Positions 12,410 to 48,135 of a stretch of DNA of 64,000 nucleotides are shown here, piece by piece; the stretch's first letter is position 1; each line of letters opens with the position of its first letter. The stretch is from Chaenocephalus aceratus (lineage: Eukaryota; Chordata; Actinopteri; Perciformes; Channichthyidae), in contig CM043798.1 in assembly GCA_023974075.1 (NCBI GenBank), positions 3,667,397-3,731,396 of the forward strand. The letters are read 5' to 3'. Under the pieces are notes generated by a model. The model ran no database searches, was not told where the DNA came from, and saw nothing but the letters and a program-made list of their open reading frames with translations. Position numbers and translations under genes: made by a program.

Positions 12410-12457
12410 CGTGCGTGTGTGTGTGTGTGTGTGTGTGCGTGTGTGTGTGTGTGTGTG
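12328..12457. repeat. (TG)n microsatellite with CGTG interruptions
   Basis: About 130 bp of TG repeats with a few CG units. His-Thr, Ser-Leu-type and Cys-Val open readings on both strands are repeat artefacts. Confidence 0.95.
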
Positions 12458-13268
12458 AATGAACATAGTGATGCTGACTGTGGACCAGCTGGGGACACGT
12501 TAACCACTTGGTGGGTCTGGGCCTCTGCTGCCCCCCTCTGGTCATACAGACACACTACATGTTCCTGTGACTGGAACCTGAAGCTCATTTCAGGCTGTTG
12601 GACAACATTTACCTGTCTGTCAGCCTCAGCTGGATCCACAATCTGCTTCTTTGGAATTCATTGAGCCCTCTTCGACATTTATCTCGATCAGAATTGTTGT
12701 GACAGTTGCTCCATTTTAGAATTAAATAAATCAAAGATTAATTTTAAAAAAAGGAGTGCTATTTTCCCAGATAAACTGTTTTCTTTCTTTTGTTTTGCTC
12801 TCATGTTGACGTCACATATCTACATCATATGAAGTCCCATATAATTCCCTCAGCTCAAATCTTGTTTAGATGAAAATTGGGAAGCTCTGATCCTGACAGA
12901 GTGACCTCTTGTGGAGTATTGCTTATCACAAACGTTATTGTAACAGACATGTATTGAAGATCGGACCTGCATGGATACACTCTTAACTTTGGTTGGTAGG
13001 GACAGCATTTGTTGTGATTTTTAGGACTATGATTATACTTTCCTTCTTGAGATATGACGGTCTCATTGTGAACTCTGACAATGAGCTTTATCCTCTGCAT
13101 GTTTTAATTTATTTAGGATATTCTGCTTTTCAATGCTGGACACCCAATGCTTGGTTAAACAATTGTCTTTAAACATCGAAGCTGTTTTTACCGCACGTCA
13201 GATCTCCTCACCGCAGTCCATATTATAGGATATATGATCAGATCCTAACTTCCCTCTCTCCCTCCCAG
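12458..13268. other. Sequence upstream of the first visible esam exon
   Basis: Ordinary non-coding sequence, ending in a pyrimidine-rich tract (CTTCCCTCTCTCCCTCCCAG) that is a good 3' splice acceptor for the exon at 13269. Confidence 0.6.
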
Positions 13269-25520
<12,252 letters not shown>

Positions 25521-27540
25521 ACCTACAGCGCTGACACAAACTGTCCTGCCCCCCCACACACTGTGGAGAGGGTCAGCTGCAGATATGTTGAAGGGGAACT
25601 CTACGCCTAGCGTTAGCAGGAACACAGGATGGAGAGCTCCACTCCACTTCCTGCTTGACTGTCAGACACAAACTGTTTTACTTATACGTTGTCTTTTATA
25701 TTCTTTATGCACCGTATACATTTCAAACTGTATACTGTAGAAATGATTTTCATACATTTGTCAAGTATCCACTTTTCTACTTTATCAATGCATATCTAAC
25801 ATTTCATTTGTTTCTTTGTTTCATATTTTTCAAACGTTGTATTGTAATTTTTCTCCTGCCACACAAGAATGAAGCACATGGATAATGACCGGGGGGGGGG
25901 TCTCACAGATGAATATAAAATGATGAAGAAGAGGGCTAAGCAGGTCAGCTGTGTCCATTATCTTCATATGAACACAACCTAAATAAGGGACTGTCAAGAC
26001 ACAATAGATGTTAGCACAATATATCAGACAGAGGAGCGAATGTCCGAGCCAGGGAGGGGCTGGGTGTACAATCTGAAGATGTGTATTAATGAGTGTGTTG
26101 CTGCAGCAGCAGGACGTTATACATGATTCAAGTTTGGCATTGCAAAATATTTGTAATCCTTTTTTTGGCTTTACTTCTGTCGGTGGTTCAGATTATAAAA
26201 TGCTTTCAGACTGAATTCTTTAAACACAGATTAGCAAAAGCCTCTTAGAATATTGAGCAGTATTTAGAAATGCAGTTTGGTGACTTTGCTGAAACACGAG
26301 TCCAAACTTTGAATAATTTAAAGTTGCCTGCTAAATTGAAATTGTAAATATGATATTTATTTTCTTACAGCATAGCATAGTGTTGGCCTGTATAGGAAAT
26401 ATAACACAGGTCCCATGTCTGCCTGCAACACTGGATACCGAACCAAAGATGAACAGGATGGAACGCTTCATTATTACATGTTTCTCTCGTTTCTTTTTAA
26501 TTCAGGTCAGTTGAAAAAAAACGGATTTGTTTCCAAGTTACAGTAACAGGAAGCTGACACAAGTCTCTCCAAATCAAGATCACTATTGTCCACGTGTTGT
26601 TCCGGAAGGTGCCTAGAAAGTGCTCTGATACTGTTTCCTTTCATGAGAAACACCTCCTTTAAGTTTGGGGCTTTAAAGCAACTTCCAGAATATGATGAAA
26701 TAAATGGCGGCTTAATACTGCTACTGCTAGTTTCCATTTCAAATAAGAAATATCGTTTCCATCTGTAGCTCATTAACACACTACATGACACAGAGGCACT
26801 GTGCTCAGTGAGTGATCATTACGATTATGAACTTATTATAAATGTTAGCTTTTAAATGTATAATATTTGTATGCAGAGTCAGTATTTCAAAATGGCTAAA
26901 GTCTTAATAATAAATAATGCGAAAAATCAATACATCTATAAAACGTAAGACTTAAAAAAGTGTTAGTCATGTTTTTTTCTCTCCACCTTGAAGTCACAAA
27001 ATTGCCTATTGCGATATAATTTGAATTATTTAAAGAAAGGAAAAACAGATATATGTGTAATGATCATACTATCCATTGTGCTGTGTTGTCATTACACTGG
27101 AGCATGTGTGAGCAGAGGATGTACGTGATGATGTTGAAGAGTCACATCATGTGTTTCACTGAAGCCTGACGGGTCAGTGAGCTGCCAGGAAGCTTCGGAA
27201 GTTATTGTTTTTTGTATTGTTTTTACTACATTAAAGCCAAATGACAAGAGTTCATGTGGGAAGTGGTAAGGAAATCATTTATAGAGCTACATTGTTGTGA
27301 ATGGCAGTGCACAAGAACATACAAATGTATTCAAGACAAGCCTTTATTTTGATACAGTGATGTATAAGAGCACAGAGCTCGCTGTCAGTGAGTTCCACCA
27401 TGATGGATTGTTCTGGAGGCCAGACGCTCGTCATGTGGCAGTAGGCCTGACCTGTGGACCTCCATGTACAGTGTCACTTGTATACTCCATATTTATGTTT
27501 ATGGAAATCTTTGTAAAACATTTTCAATTAAAAGAGAAAT
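25521..27540 (+). other. esam 3' untranslated region and flank
   Basis: AT-rich sequence downstream of the stop with no further coding. Candidate polyadenylation signals are AATAAA at 26909-26914 and ATTAAA motifs near 27229 and 27526. Which one is used cannot be told. A G10 run lies near 25890. Confidence 0.55.
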
Positions 27541-27565
27541 GATCACTTTAATAATGTATATTTTG

Positions 27566-27569
<4 letters not shown>

Positions 27570-27601
<32 letters not shown>

Positions 27602-27790
27602 TCTAGCATTACTATACTTGTGGGGACCTACATCTGTTTACATAGTCACGTGTGGGGACTGGCTTCCCTTATGGGGACAAATTGGAGGTCCCCGTGAGGG
27701 GAATCATTAATTTTAGGGTGAAGACTTGGTTAGGTTTAGGATTAGGGTAAGGGTAAGGGTTAGAGTTAGGCATGTGTTGGTTATGGTTAA
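27570..27790 (+). repeat. (TG)n plus dispersed GGGGAC-rich repeat, copy 2, left part
   Basis: A TG array (about 27570-27600) is followed by TAGCATTACTATACTTGTGG and the rest of the unit seen at 818-1000. The unit breaks off at GGTTATGGTTAA (27787-27790), where a TTAA-type element has inserted, and resumes at 29608. Confidence 0.8.
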
Positions 27791-29603
27791 CCTCTTAAGC
27801 CCGAAGGTCCCCCCAGTGGACCCCTCTCACCGTTTTTTTACGAGACTATGTCTCAGGGCTTCTTAACATTTATGAAACTATTCATGTTTCATACCCTTTT
27901 AAAGGTAAGAAACTCCGCTAACTGACAATAAGAACAATTGTTAGCTAAAAAAAACACAAGAGTAATACCAAGCCTTTGAATTAGCATTGAGCGAAAAAAT
28001 GCTAACTAATGCTAACGTTTTTTTACACAGAACTCACGGTAGAAATGCCCTTATTACTATCTTAACTGCACAAACAAGATATACGATTTAAAGCTGAATC
28101 TCCACAGATTCCACACATGTAATGTCATCACTGTACGACCTCGAATTCCTGGAGCTATCAGCCAGAAAAGAGAAAGTAAACAACATCCGGTTTCAAAAAT
28201 ATTACAATAATTACGTCTTACCTTTTTTGATTTGTGATCAAAAGTTGTGTTCAACGGAATAAAAATGCCGCTCAAGGTTAATCCAATGTCTTTGTGTCAC
28301 GTAGACATTTTTACTGATAATCCATCATCATATTAATGACAATATACTGGGTATAAAGTTTTGCCGTCCAGGCTTGTACTTTCAGATATGTTTCGTTTGC
28401 TTCTCTATTACGTCCGCAATGGTAATGTTTACGTGGATTTGGGAACTGCCCATCGATTCTATTGGATATAATGGTTAAGAAAAAGGTGTAAATCACCCAA
28501 TTCGACCAATGGGTTCCAGAGATATGGTCCTGCGTAAAGTATAAAGAATGCCAGCCAGTTTAAGTACATTACGCAGCAGACTTTACTTATTGTTTACTAC
28601 GTAAGGAAGCAGGAATTGCAGGACCCAGAGCGCATGGAGCACAGAGCGGACAGCAGATAACGGAATTGCAGTTTTATTGCTTATAGATTATCAGAACATT
28701 TCAAAGGGGACACAGCCACATTGGATATTAACCTATGGATTAACTACATCATCGTTTTTATCGTTTTAATGCCATTGAAGACCAGTTTAGACCAGACAAA
28801 TAGGAAGGTGAGCCATGTTAGCCTAGCGCATTAGCGCTAGCGCCACTTGTTTTGATGTACGTTTTTGTTGATAACGTCGCGAGTTTGTATCTTTCATTGT
28901 TGAGGTGGGCACCGTTAGATTCTGTGTCTTTACGATCATAAACAATGTGTTGGATGTGCAGCTAGGATAAGTAATAAGGGAGCTAGGAGTGATTTTCGGT
29001 GCAGTAGGCCTAATAGGTTAGCATTTTTCGCTCGGGGCTAATTCAGAGGCTCACTGTAAGAGGATAACAGAGTAGGAGTAATTTTTTTCACAGTTGTATT
29101 TGGATGGAATGAATACCTATAGTGATAATTCAAAGTAATAAAATGATTTTTACAGTGAAAAAATTCAAATGGAACTGATGGTTCCCAAATTACCCAGAGG
29201 TGAGTCCGCTTGGACTTTATTTTTATAAACCTCTCTAAAAAGGTCAAATTTCACTTGTTTTGCATCAATCTTGATACAGGGTACTTATTATATGTTATAG
29301 TTTGGATTCCTAAAGCTTTTAGTCTACTAGCTCATCATTCAAGGCGGTTTTCACTATAAGTAATGGTTTTTTTTTAGGCGGACATTAGAATTTACATGTT
29401 TTTACTGTGTTCCATCTGAATTTACTTTAAAATAAAAACATCTATATTGATTCTGACACTTCTACATCCAACTCACAGATGTAACCTTGCTTTGAGAGAA
29501 ACGATTATTAATGTACCCCTTTTAGAAGTGAAGATATAGTCTTTGTTGTGTTAGTGGCATTTTCGAGCCTGAAACCTGAAAAACAGGCTCAGGGCTTAAG
29601 AGG
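27791..29603. mobile_element. piggyBac-like non-autonomous element, 1.8 kb
   Basis: The terminal inverted repeats CCTCTTAAGCCC and GGGCTTAAGAGG are perfect for 12 bp and are flanked directly by TTAA at 27787-27790 and 29604-29607, the signature target duplication of piggyBac-type transposons. The uninterrupted target GGTTATGGTTAAGG is seen at about 1000 within repeat copy 1. No transposase-length open frame was found. Subterminal GGTCC ... GGACC words form a small palindrome about 15 bp inside the left end. Confidence 0.88.
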
Positions 29604-29676
29604 TTAAGGTGAGGATAAGTCTCCAGGAAATGCATGTAAGTCAATGTAATGTCCCCTGAAGTGATGTATACATGGA

Positions 29677-29732
<56 letters not shown>
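29604..29732. repeat. Dispersed repeat copy 2, right part, and (TG)n array
   Basis: GATAAGTCTCCAGGAAATG, then AAGTCAATGTAATGTCCCC and GTGATGTATACATGG match copy 1. A TG array (about 29678-29730) ends the unit. Confidence 0.85.
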
Positions 29733-29733
<1 letters not shown>

Positions 29734-31079
29734 AGTGTATTGTAGCCATACGAGAGCATCACATACATCTTCTCAGCAGAAACAGTAACATTTAATAACC
29801 GCTGTCTGCATCTGCCCTCTACTGGCCATAGTAAGCCAGTACAGGGTAACACATATTTCCACTACCACCTTTCAGAAATGTGTATATCTGACTATAACAT
29901 GTATTTCCTAATATACATTATAATGGATCTAGAAGTACAAAAATAAGCCTTTAGAAGCATTTAAATGGACTTAATATATTTCACAATCCCGGAGGTCATC
30001 CTGAGATATAATGTAGGACTTTTTTTGCAATACAGTGCAATAATCACTTTGTTATAAATGTCCCAACATTTGTAGCCATAGCTTTGTACATATTTTCTTT
30101 AACTATCCTTTCTTTCCTATATTTGATAAGTGAGCTTATTATTTATGATGGCATGCCTTGCATCCCCTGTTATCCCACTGTTTGCTGTAACACTGTATTT
30201 CCCCGCTGCTAATAAAGGAACTCCGATTCTGCCACCAGGGGCTAGCACAGTCCCTCTATCAGCGACACAAGAAGCCCAAAGAAATACCCTTATGCTAAAG
30301 TACACATACATTTCAAACTCAACCCTTTCTCTGCATATTGTTGTCTTAAGGCAACAGACACACATGGTAACATGTTAAGTCTTGTTTCAGGGGTCAGATC
30401 AGGCAGAGCCACAAGTAACAAACTGCCAGAGAAGGTTAAACAAATCTGATAATTGAACAACTTTAAATCAAGACAAGCATTCAAATCATCCTTTAAGAAG
30501 CATCATTGATGGTTTAAATAAACCTATATATTTGTATTAAACACTCCAACACTATGATTTTTGTTTTGTTTCTTCAAGTGCAATTGGTTACTGATAAGAG
30601 ATGTGTTATGATGCTAACCCTGACCTGATGGAGTTGTGGTTCTCTCCTGCTCAGAGCAGTGACAGATCCACCAATCACAATTGAGAGCAAGTTCTGTAGC
30701 ATTTTTTGCAAGTGTGTGCTGAAAGTTAGAAATACTGACCCATGAAGATCTATGTATTTTGTATTCAAACCTACAACAAATATGGTGCGAAGGATTTCAA
30801 GTATCCATACTTGAAATCCTTACATATTATGTAAATGTGAAGCATCCAGTTCACACACTGAGAATGGACTTCACTGACAGTGAGGTACATTGGGGTTTCC
30901 CTCTCCTGAAGTGTTACAGGTTTTAGTGCATGTAAATAGTCTGCAAAGGCTAAACCCTGTTCTCTTCAGAGGGAGTTTCTCTCCCATACAAACACCCTTT
31001 GTGCTGTAGAGATATCCCGGGGCTCATCAGGATTGACATGATACCTAAACTCTGAGGGTAAAGACAGAAAGACAGATGC
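29733..31079. other. esam-fez1 intergenic sequence
   Basis: No gene recognised. AATAAAGGAACTCCGATTCTG near 30211 resembles a LINE-type 3' tail. A 32-bp near-perfect palindrome lies at 30790-30821. Confidence 0.55.
30790..30821. repeat. Short perfect inverted repeat (15-bp arms, 2-bp centre)
   Basis: AAGGATTTCAAGTAT, then CC, then ATACTTGAAATCCTT: the arms are exact complements. It is not followed by a T run in either direction, and no coding or known element surrounds it. Confidence 0.9.
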
Positions 31080-31098
31080 AGTCAAAGCTAGGGTAGAA

Positions 31099-32014
31099 TG
31101 TTTATTAGAATTAGCGATGTAACATTCACCTACATGGCACAGAGGAAGTCATACATGTGCTAATGTGCTAATATGCACGCCTTATTGAAATGAGCTCATC
31201 ACATCAGGGGATGATATATCAACAACAAAATACGCCTCCACTTATCCTGAACAGGGTGAAATTACACGGTAAATAAAAGTCAAAAGTCAACAACAGAGTT
31301 TATTTAAAAAAATGTAAAGTAATTGAAAAAGAGTCAGAAGAGCATATTAGGTGAACTAAAAAGAAAAAAGCTTTAATATGCACTGCACCCGTAATAGTCG
31401 CGTGTCTCCTCTCATCCACATGGAGCTACAGTACTAAGTTGGCAGAAAAGGTGCATGGCTTTTATATTCAAATGAATGTTCAAATAGAGTATCATGTGTG
31501 GATGCGGTATGGCATTTCATTTATTTCAGTGTGGTCCTGATGAGTCAATGAGAACAGGCAACAGACCTCAGTGGGAAAGAGCTCAGTTTGAACACATGTT
31601 TAAACATTTGGCAACATTGAGATTATGTTAGAGGAAACTAAGAGACTGTAGAGAATAGAAATAAAAAAAGAAAGTAAAAATAATGTTGTATCCCTGTAGC
31701 GAAGTGGTGTTGTGATATTAATAGCATGTCATGCTCCGTTAGTGAAGTCCTTTACAGTTGTAAACTACCTGTTGAACTTCAGATGGAGGCCATGTTGTCC
31801 GGCCTGAGCGCAGTGTGCAGGAGGGGGGGGGGGGGGTGAGCTCAGCGAAAGGCAGTAATCAGAGTCGAGGTGGATACAATGATGTTGATGGTGAGGATCC
31901 ATGATTGATAATGGTAGAGATGGGAGGTCATGCAGCGGGGGCCAGAGGCAGGGAGGGGTGGCAAGCCCTCAGGAAGAAGTCTCCGTCACAATGTGGCCCC
32001 TGGCCTCCAGAGGT
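31099..32014 (-). other. fez1: fez1 3' untranslated region
   Basis: Sequence below the stop codon at 32015-32017. In gene sense, AATAAA hexamers lie at 31304-31299 and 31106-31101, so the mRNA plausibly ends near 31.08-31.28 kb. A 14-base C run (gene sense) lies near 31823-31836. No other gene was seen. Confidence 0.55.
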
Positions 32015-43660
<11,646 letters not shown>

Positions 43661-43665
43661 GCTTT

Positions 43666-46560
43666 CTACAGGAAAGGCAACATCAGGATATAAGGGATAA
43701 TAACAGTGAGGAATACCATTAAAGTACACAATGACAAGGGATGCAAAGACTTAGTGAAGATAAGAACAAATGATGAAAGATCAAATATGAAAAAGTACAA
43801 TAAGCACAAAAAAAGGTAATGATAAGACAAGATGAAACATATTTGTATAAGTGTGTAAAAGTGGTTTTAAGTAAAGATTTAAAGAGGTCACGGAGTCTGT
43901 GTGCCCTATATTCCCAGGCAGGTCGTGATGATGGAAAAAGTAGGCTAGTTTTTAGATACAAGCCTAAAAACATAATTATACTATCTGTCTGAATTCATCT
44001 GTATCTCTGTCAAAAATAACACAGCAAGGGAGCCACATCTAAACAGCTGGATATTTCCCAGGCAGCACACAAACAGACTGGGCTGTGTTTTCACGTTCAC
44101 AGTCTGCGGGTTAGGTACTCCATATATATTTTCTCATGGGTTTTCATGATTTGTCCCCTTTAGGTTTTATCAGTGTTTCTCTGACAGGCAGGACCACTGC
44201 TGCAGCATTGTGTTGGAAACAAAAGACCAAATCAGACACATATGTCTGTTTCCCAGAAGGATTTATCTGGCCTCTCCTAAATCATGCCTGCCTCACCTCA
44301 TGTGGAGTGGCACCATGTTGTCGAGACAAAGAGGAGATGGAGATACATCTGCCAGAAGGGGACCGGGGCCCCCAGGGACCAGAACCAGTTGGCTCACTGG
44401 TAAACCTCAGTTAATGAAGAGCACCTTCTGGGATTCAACTGATGAGGTTCACCAGAATCTGGGCCATGAAACTAGGAACTGTCATAGGATATGATGCATT
44501 ACAGTAAGGCTATTGTTAATGCAGGTTTTCTTTAATGGATCTGATAATTACATAATTTAATGAACATTTATCTTTCACTTAATTGTATCATAAATTGAGT
44601 CAGATAATGATAATAGTGACAAATCAGCTATTTTGGGACTTTAGGAAAGGTACTTTGAAAAAAGGTACAAAATATATTTGGAAGAAGGTTATAAAGTAGT
44701 TTGATATGAAAATATGTTTTGTGTTAACTTTACCTGTCAAATAAGGCAGCAAAATCCACTGAAAACGCTGAAACATTGAATCTAATTAAAAAGTATTATC
44801 TCAAAGATTTCACATAAGTATTAGGTTAGTTGAAAGCAATAATAGGAAGTTTAAATAGGTTACTTTAATAATATTGCTTTCAACTAACCTAACACAGTAG
44901 TGTGAAATCTTTTGACAAAATACATTTAATTAAAGTCAACGTTTCAGTTTCTTCTGTGAATAAACATTGCACTTACTGACTAACTGGTGTGACTTAACAC
45001 AGTGTGTTCAATACGGACTGTTGGGAGGCCTTTTTCCTCTCTATTTACATAAAAAGGTCTTTGCTGCATGTTGTCCTATGAATATGGAATTGTTGGTTGA
45101 AAAATATAATGAGGAATATAGACTGTAACACTTGACACTGCATTAGGTCAAAACTGTACTAAATACCTTTTAATATTCAAATAAGTGGAGTAGAGACAAT
45201 GTTCTTCTCGAAACATCACCATCTCTATAAAATGGCCACAGAGTATATTCTATTCCTCTGCTTTCATACCAAATGCTGTTTGCCTTTCCAAATTGTACAA
45301 CTTCAACCTTTTACTGGGACATAATTATCACATGGGAATTCCAAAAGAACATTCATTGTTTCCAAACGTTGCCATGCCTAAATGAAGGTCTCAGTTCAGC
45401 ATCCATAGAGTTCATATTGAGGTCATTTCACTTGATATGATTAGAGATTTCTCCATATTCTATGGAGGAGATAATGTGATGAATCACTTGGCAGGCATTA
45501 CTTTCTGAAACAGCCGTAGTGAATGGATGTGAACCTGCAACAGAAGCAGCAGTGGTGGAGCACTTCCTGCTGCAGTCAGAAGTTTTTAGAGGAGGTGAAC
45601 CTCTGTCATGTTGTCTGACTGTCTGCAGTGTAATGACTGAGTGAGGCTTATATTTCATCCCCTGTTCTCCGCTGGACCGTGGCCTGGCCTAAGTGGGTGA
45701 GTGCAGAGGAGCCCATTTAAAAGCAGCTTGTGCAGCCTCTTCTTCCTCATCACACCATCAGCAAAGTGCTGCTCCATCCTCAGCCAGAAACTTCCCTGCC
45801 TCCTCTTTTTAAAATGCATCCACTCTGCTTTTGGCTCAACATTTGCTTCTAATTTCTCTGCTGAGAAAACGACTTCATCCAATATAAATCCTTGGAGCAG
45901 AGAAATGAATCACTCCTTCTGTGTGACAGTGACTGACAGCATGCCACGCGTCCATCAATAGATCCAATTAAGGTTATTTGGTCTACTCAATACGGAACAT
46001 TATCAGCTGGCTATGAAGCAGTGAATATCTAATCACTAATCGTCTCCTTCTTTGGCCTACAGTAAGTCATATTTTGTAGAAAATGTTTTTTTTGCCTAAC
46101 TCAATCTCTTCTTGATGCTGGCCACCTCTGTGTCAAATTGCTACATCCTTATTGAAAGGATAGTGCTGTTCCTACCCTGATAGTATAATGGCCTATGTCA
46201 AGAGTGTGACTTAGGCAATATATTTAAAAAAGATAATTGCTTAAGTCACATTGTCTTGTGACTTAGGCAATTTGACAAGCTTTACAAAATGGCTGCTTCA
46301 AGAAGAAACAGATAAATTAAGTTATTTCCATGGTTCAGGGCTTGTCCCCTGTTGGTAAGTGATGTTTACTATACTATAGGCTAGGCTATACATGTTGTGT
46401 AGTTATTTAGTCTTTTAATTTAACAATTTATAGTTACTGTAGCTACTGTAGGTACTATAGTTACTGTAGCTACTGTAGCTCCATGAAGCATGCACACATT
46501 TCCCTCTGGGACAATAAAGACTCATCTAAAAACGAATCTTTCAAAAGTAATGGTTACAAT
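43666..46560. other. Sequence upstream of fez1 coding exons, no gene recognised
   Basis: Apart from MITE copy c, no recognisable gene. A cluster of GTAGCTACTGTAG words lies near 46435-46480. It is probably part of the fez1 5' intron. Confidence 0.5.
44765..44965. mobile_element. Palindromic MITE, copy c
   Basis: It shows the full foldback structure: left half TCACATAAGTATTAGGTTAG, GTTGAAAGCAATAATAGG; right half AATATTGCTTTCAACTAACC, AACACAGTAGTGTGAAATC, ending AAAGTCAACGTTTCAGTTTC. Confidence 0.8.
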
Positions 46561-46563
46561 TAC

Positions 46564-47577
46564 AGAACAGGCTAGCAAGTGTGCAGGTGTGCGTCATATG
46601 AGAGGCCCGGAAATTGGTCCGTGCGCAAAGCATTGTGGGGATTTTAAGACCGCGGAGGATACACATGTGCAGCCTTGACATTTCCTGCAACGAATTACGT
46701 CGGCCTCGGTAGAATTCCAAGGATCCTGGATATTTCAGAAAGTGTGGTCAATGGACAACTGGGAAGAACATGGGTTATACGTCACCACTTTGGTCACAAA
46801 GGTTGCCATGAAGTGAAAGAAAGAAAGTTGGTGAGGGATCCAGGCGCAGTTCATCATTTTCCTACCAACGAAACTTCAGGATGGAAAGAATCTTAAAGTG
46901 TGCAAAGCTTTTTTTCTTCTACACTTAGCATCCCTGAAAGAGCCATTACACTGGCTGAACAAAGACAACCATTCGACCATGACGAACAAGTGGCAGACCC
47001 GCCAACTACTCTCCACCTAAGAGTGGCAAAATGCAAGCTGGAAACTGCTGTCACAGATTTCCTTAAGGACTGGTTATAGGATCTGCCCACTGTTGATTCG
47101 CACTCCTGCAGAAGCACAACGACAGACAAAGACAAGAAGTTCCTTCACCCAGGCACAACCATCTCCCAACTACATCGGGAATATCAACAGGCAGCTGCAA
47201 CTGCTGAAGTTGACGCTCTGCCAATCGAGGAGAGGAGGTTTCAGGACCTTCAGTCCATGAAACATGTCATGCTCGTCGAGTGTCATCAGTTGTTTTACAA
47301 TTCATACAATACATGTCTTCTGAGTCACTTGCTTCAGAAGCGAGGCAAGAATACTTCCTGGCATTCGGGAAAATGAAGAATGGAACAGGCGAGCAAGTGT
47401 GCGTCATATGAGAGGCCCCGCCTTACATTTTCCGCCACAGATTTGGGGAAATTGGTCCGTGCGCAAAGCATTGTGGGGATTTTAAGACCGCGGAGTCTAC
47501 ACATGTGCAGCCTCGAAATGTCTCGCTACGAAGTACGCCGGGCTCGGTAGAATTCCAAGTATGCTGGACATTGGAAC
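46564..47577 (+). mobile_element. Direct-repeat-flanked segment, possible retroelement or transposon remnant
   Basis: A block of about 190 bp (GAACAGGC, GTGCGTCATATGAGAGGCCC, GTCCGTGCGCAAAGCATTG, GATTTTAAGACCGCGGAG, TCGGTAGAATTCCAAG) occurs at 46564-46750 and again at 47383-47577 in the same direction. The first copy lacks about 28 bp that the second has. Between them a degraded + strand reading (QLGRTWVIRHHFGHKGCHEV; ISQLHREYQQAA) suggests old coding sequence, not identified. It could be a miniature terminal-repeat element or a tandem duplication. Confidence 0.45.
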
Positions 47578-47652
47578 AGTACTTCGGCGGCACTCGATGA
47601 CGTAGTATGCTTGAAATAGTGGCTCTGGAGCAGCTTTACTCAAGATTGAGAA

Positions 47653-47705
47653 ACACTCACTCACTCACTCACTCACTCACTCACTCACTCACTCACTCAC
47701 TCACT
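47653..47705. repeat. (CACT)n microsatellite
   Basis: About 13 tandem CACT units. Confidence 0.95.
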
Positions 47706-47892
47706 GTATGCTCTTCTAGCACTTCAAACTGTTAGTGGTGGAATCTATCACAGTAGTGCGGGAAAAAGAAGTGCACTGTTTTGCCTAAGTCAGTTTCTGG
47801 AGTATTTATTCAAAGAGAGGTAAACAAAACTGTTTCCCACCCTGGATACTGTCCAAACAACAACTGTCCAAACAACTATATGTTCAGTACTC

Positions 47893-48135
47893 ATACTTAT
47901 TCTACAGTATATTGCAGTGAAAAAACTGAACCGTTGACTTTAATTAAATGTATTTCGTCAACAAATGTCACATAACTGTATTAGGTTAGTAGTTCAAAGC
48001 AATAATATTAATTTGAACATTATATTTTGTATTTAAACTTAATATTATGGCTTTCAACTAACCTAATACAGTTATGTGGAACATGTGGGACATAATACAT
48101 TCAATTAAAGTCAACGTTTCCGTTTTTACAGTGTG
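47893..48135. mobile_element. Palindromic MITE, copy d (most complete)
   Basis: The left end GTGAAAAAACTGAACCGTTG and right end (reverse complement ACTGTAAAAACGGAAACGTTG, trimmed) are inverted. The halves carry TAACTGTATTAGGTTAG and CTAACCTAATACAGTTA. The ends lie next to TA-rich sequence. No coding content. Confidence 0.8.
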
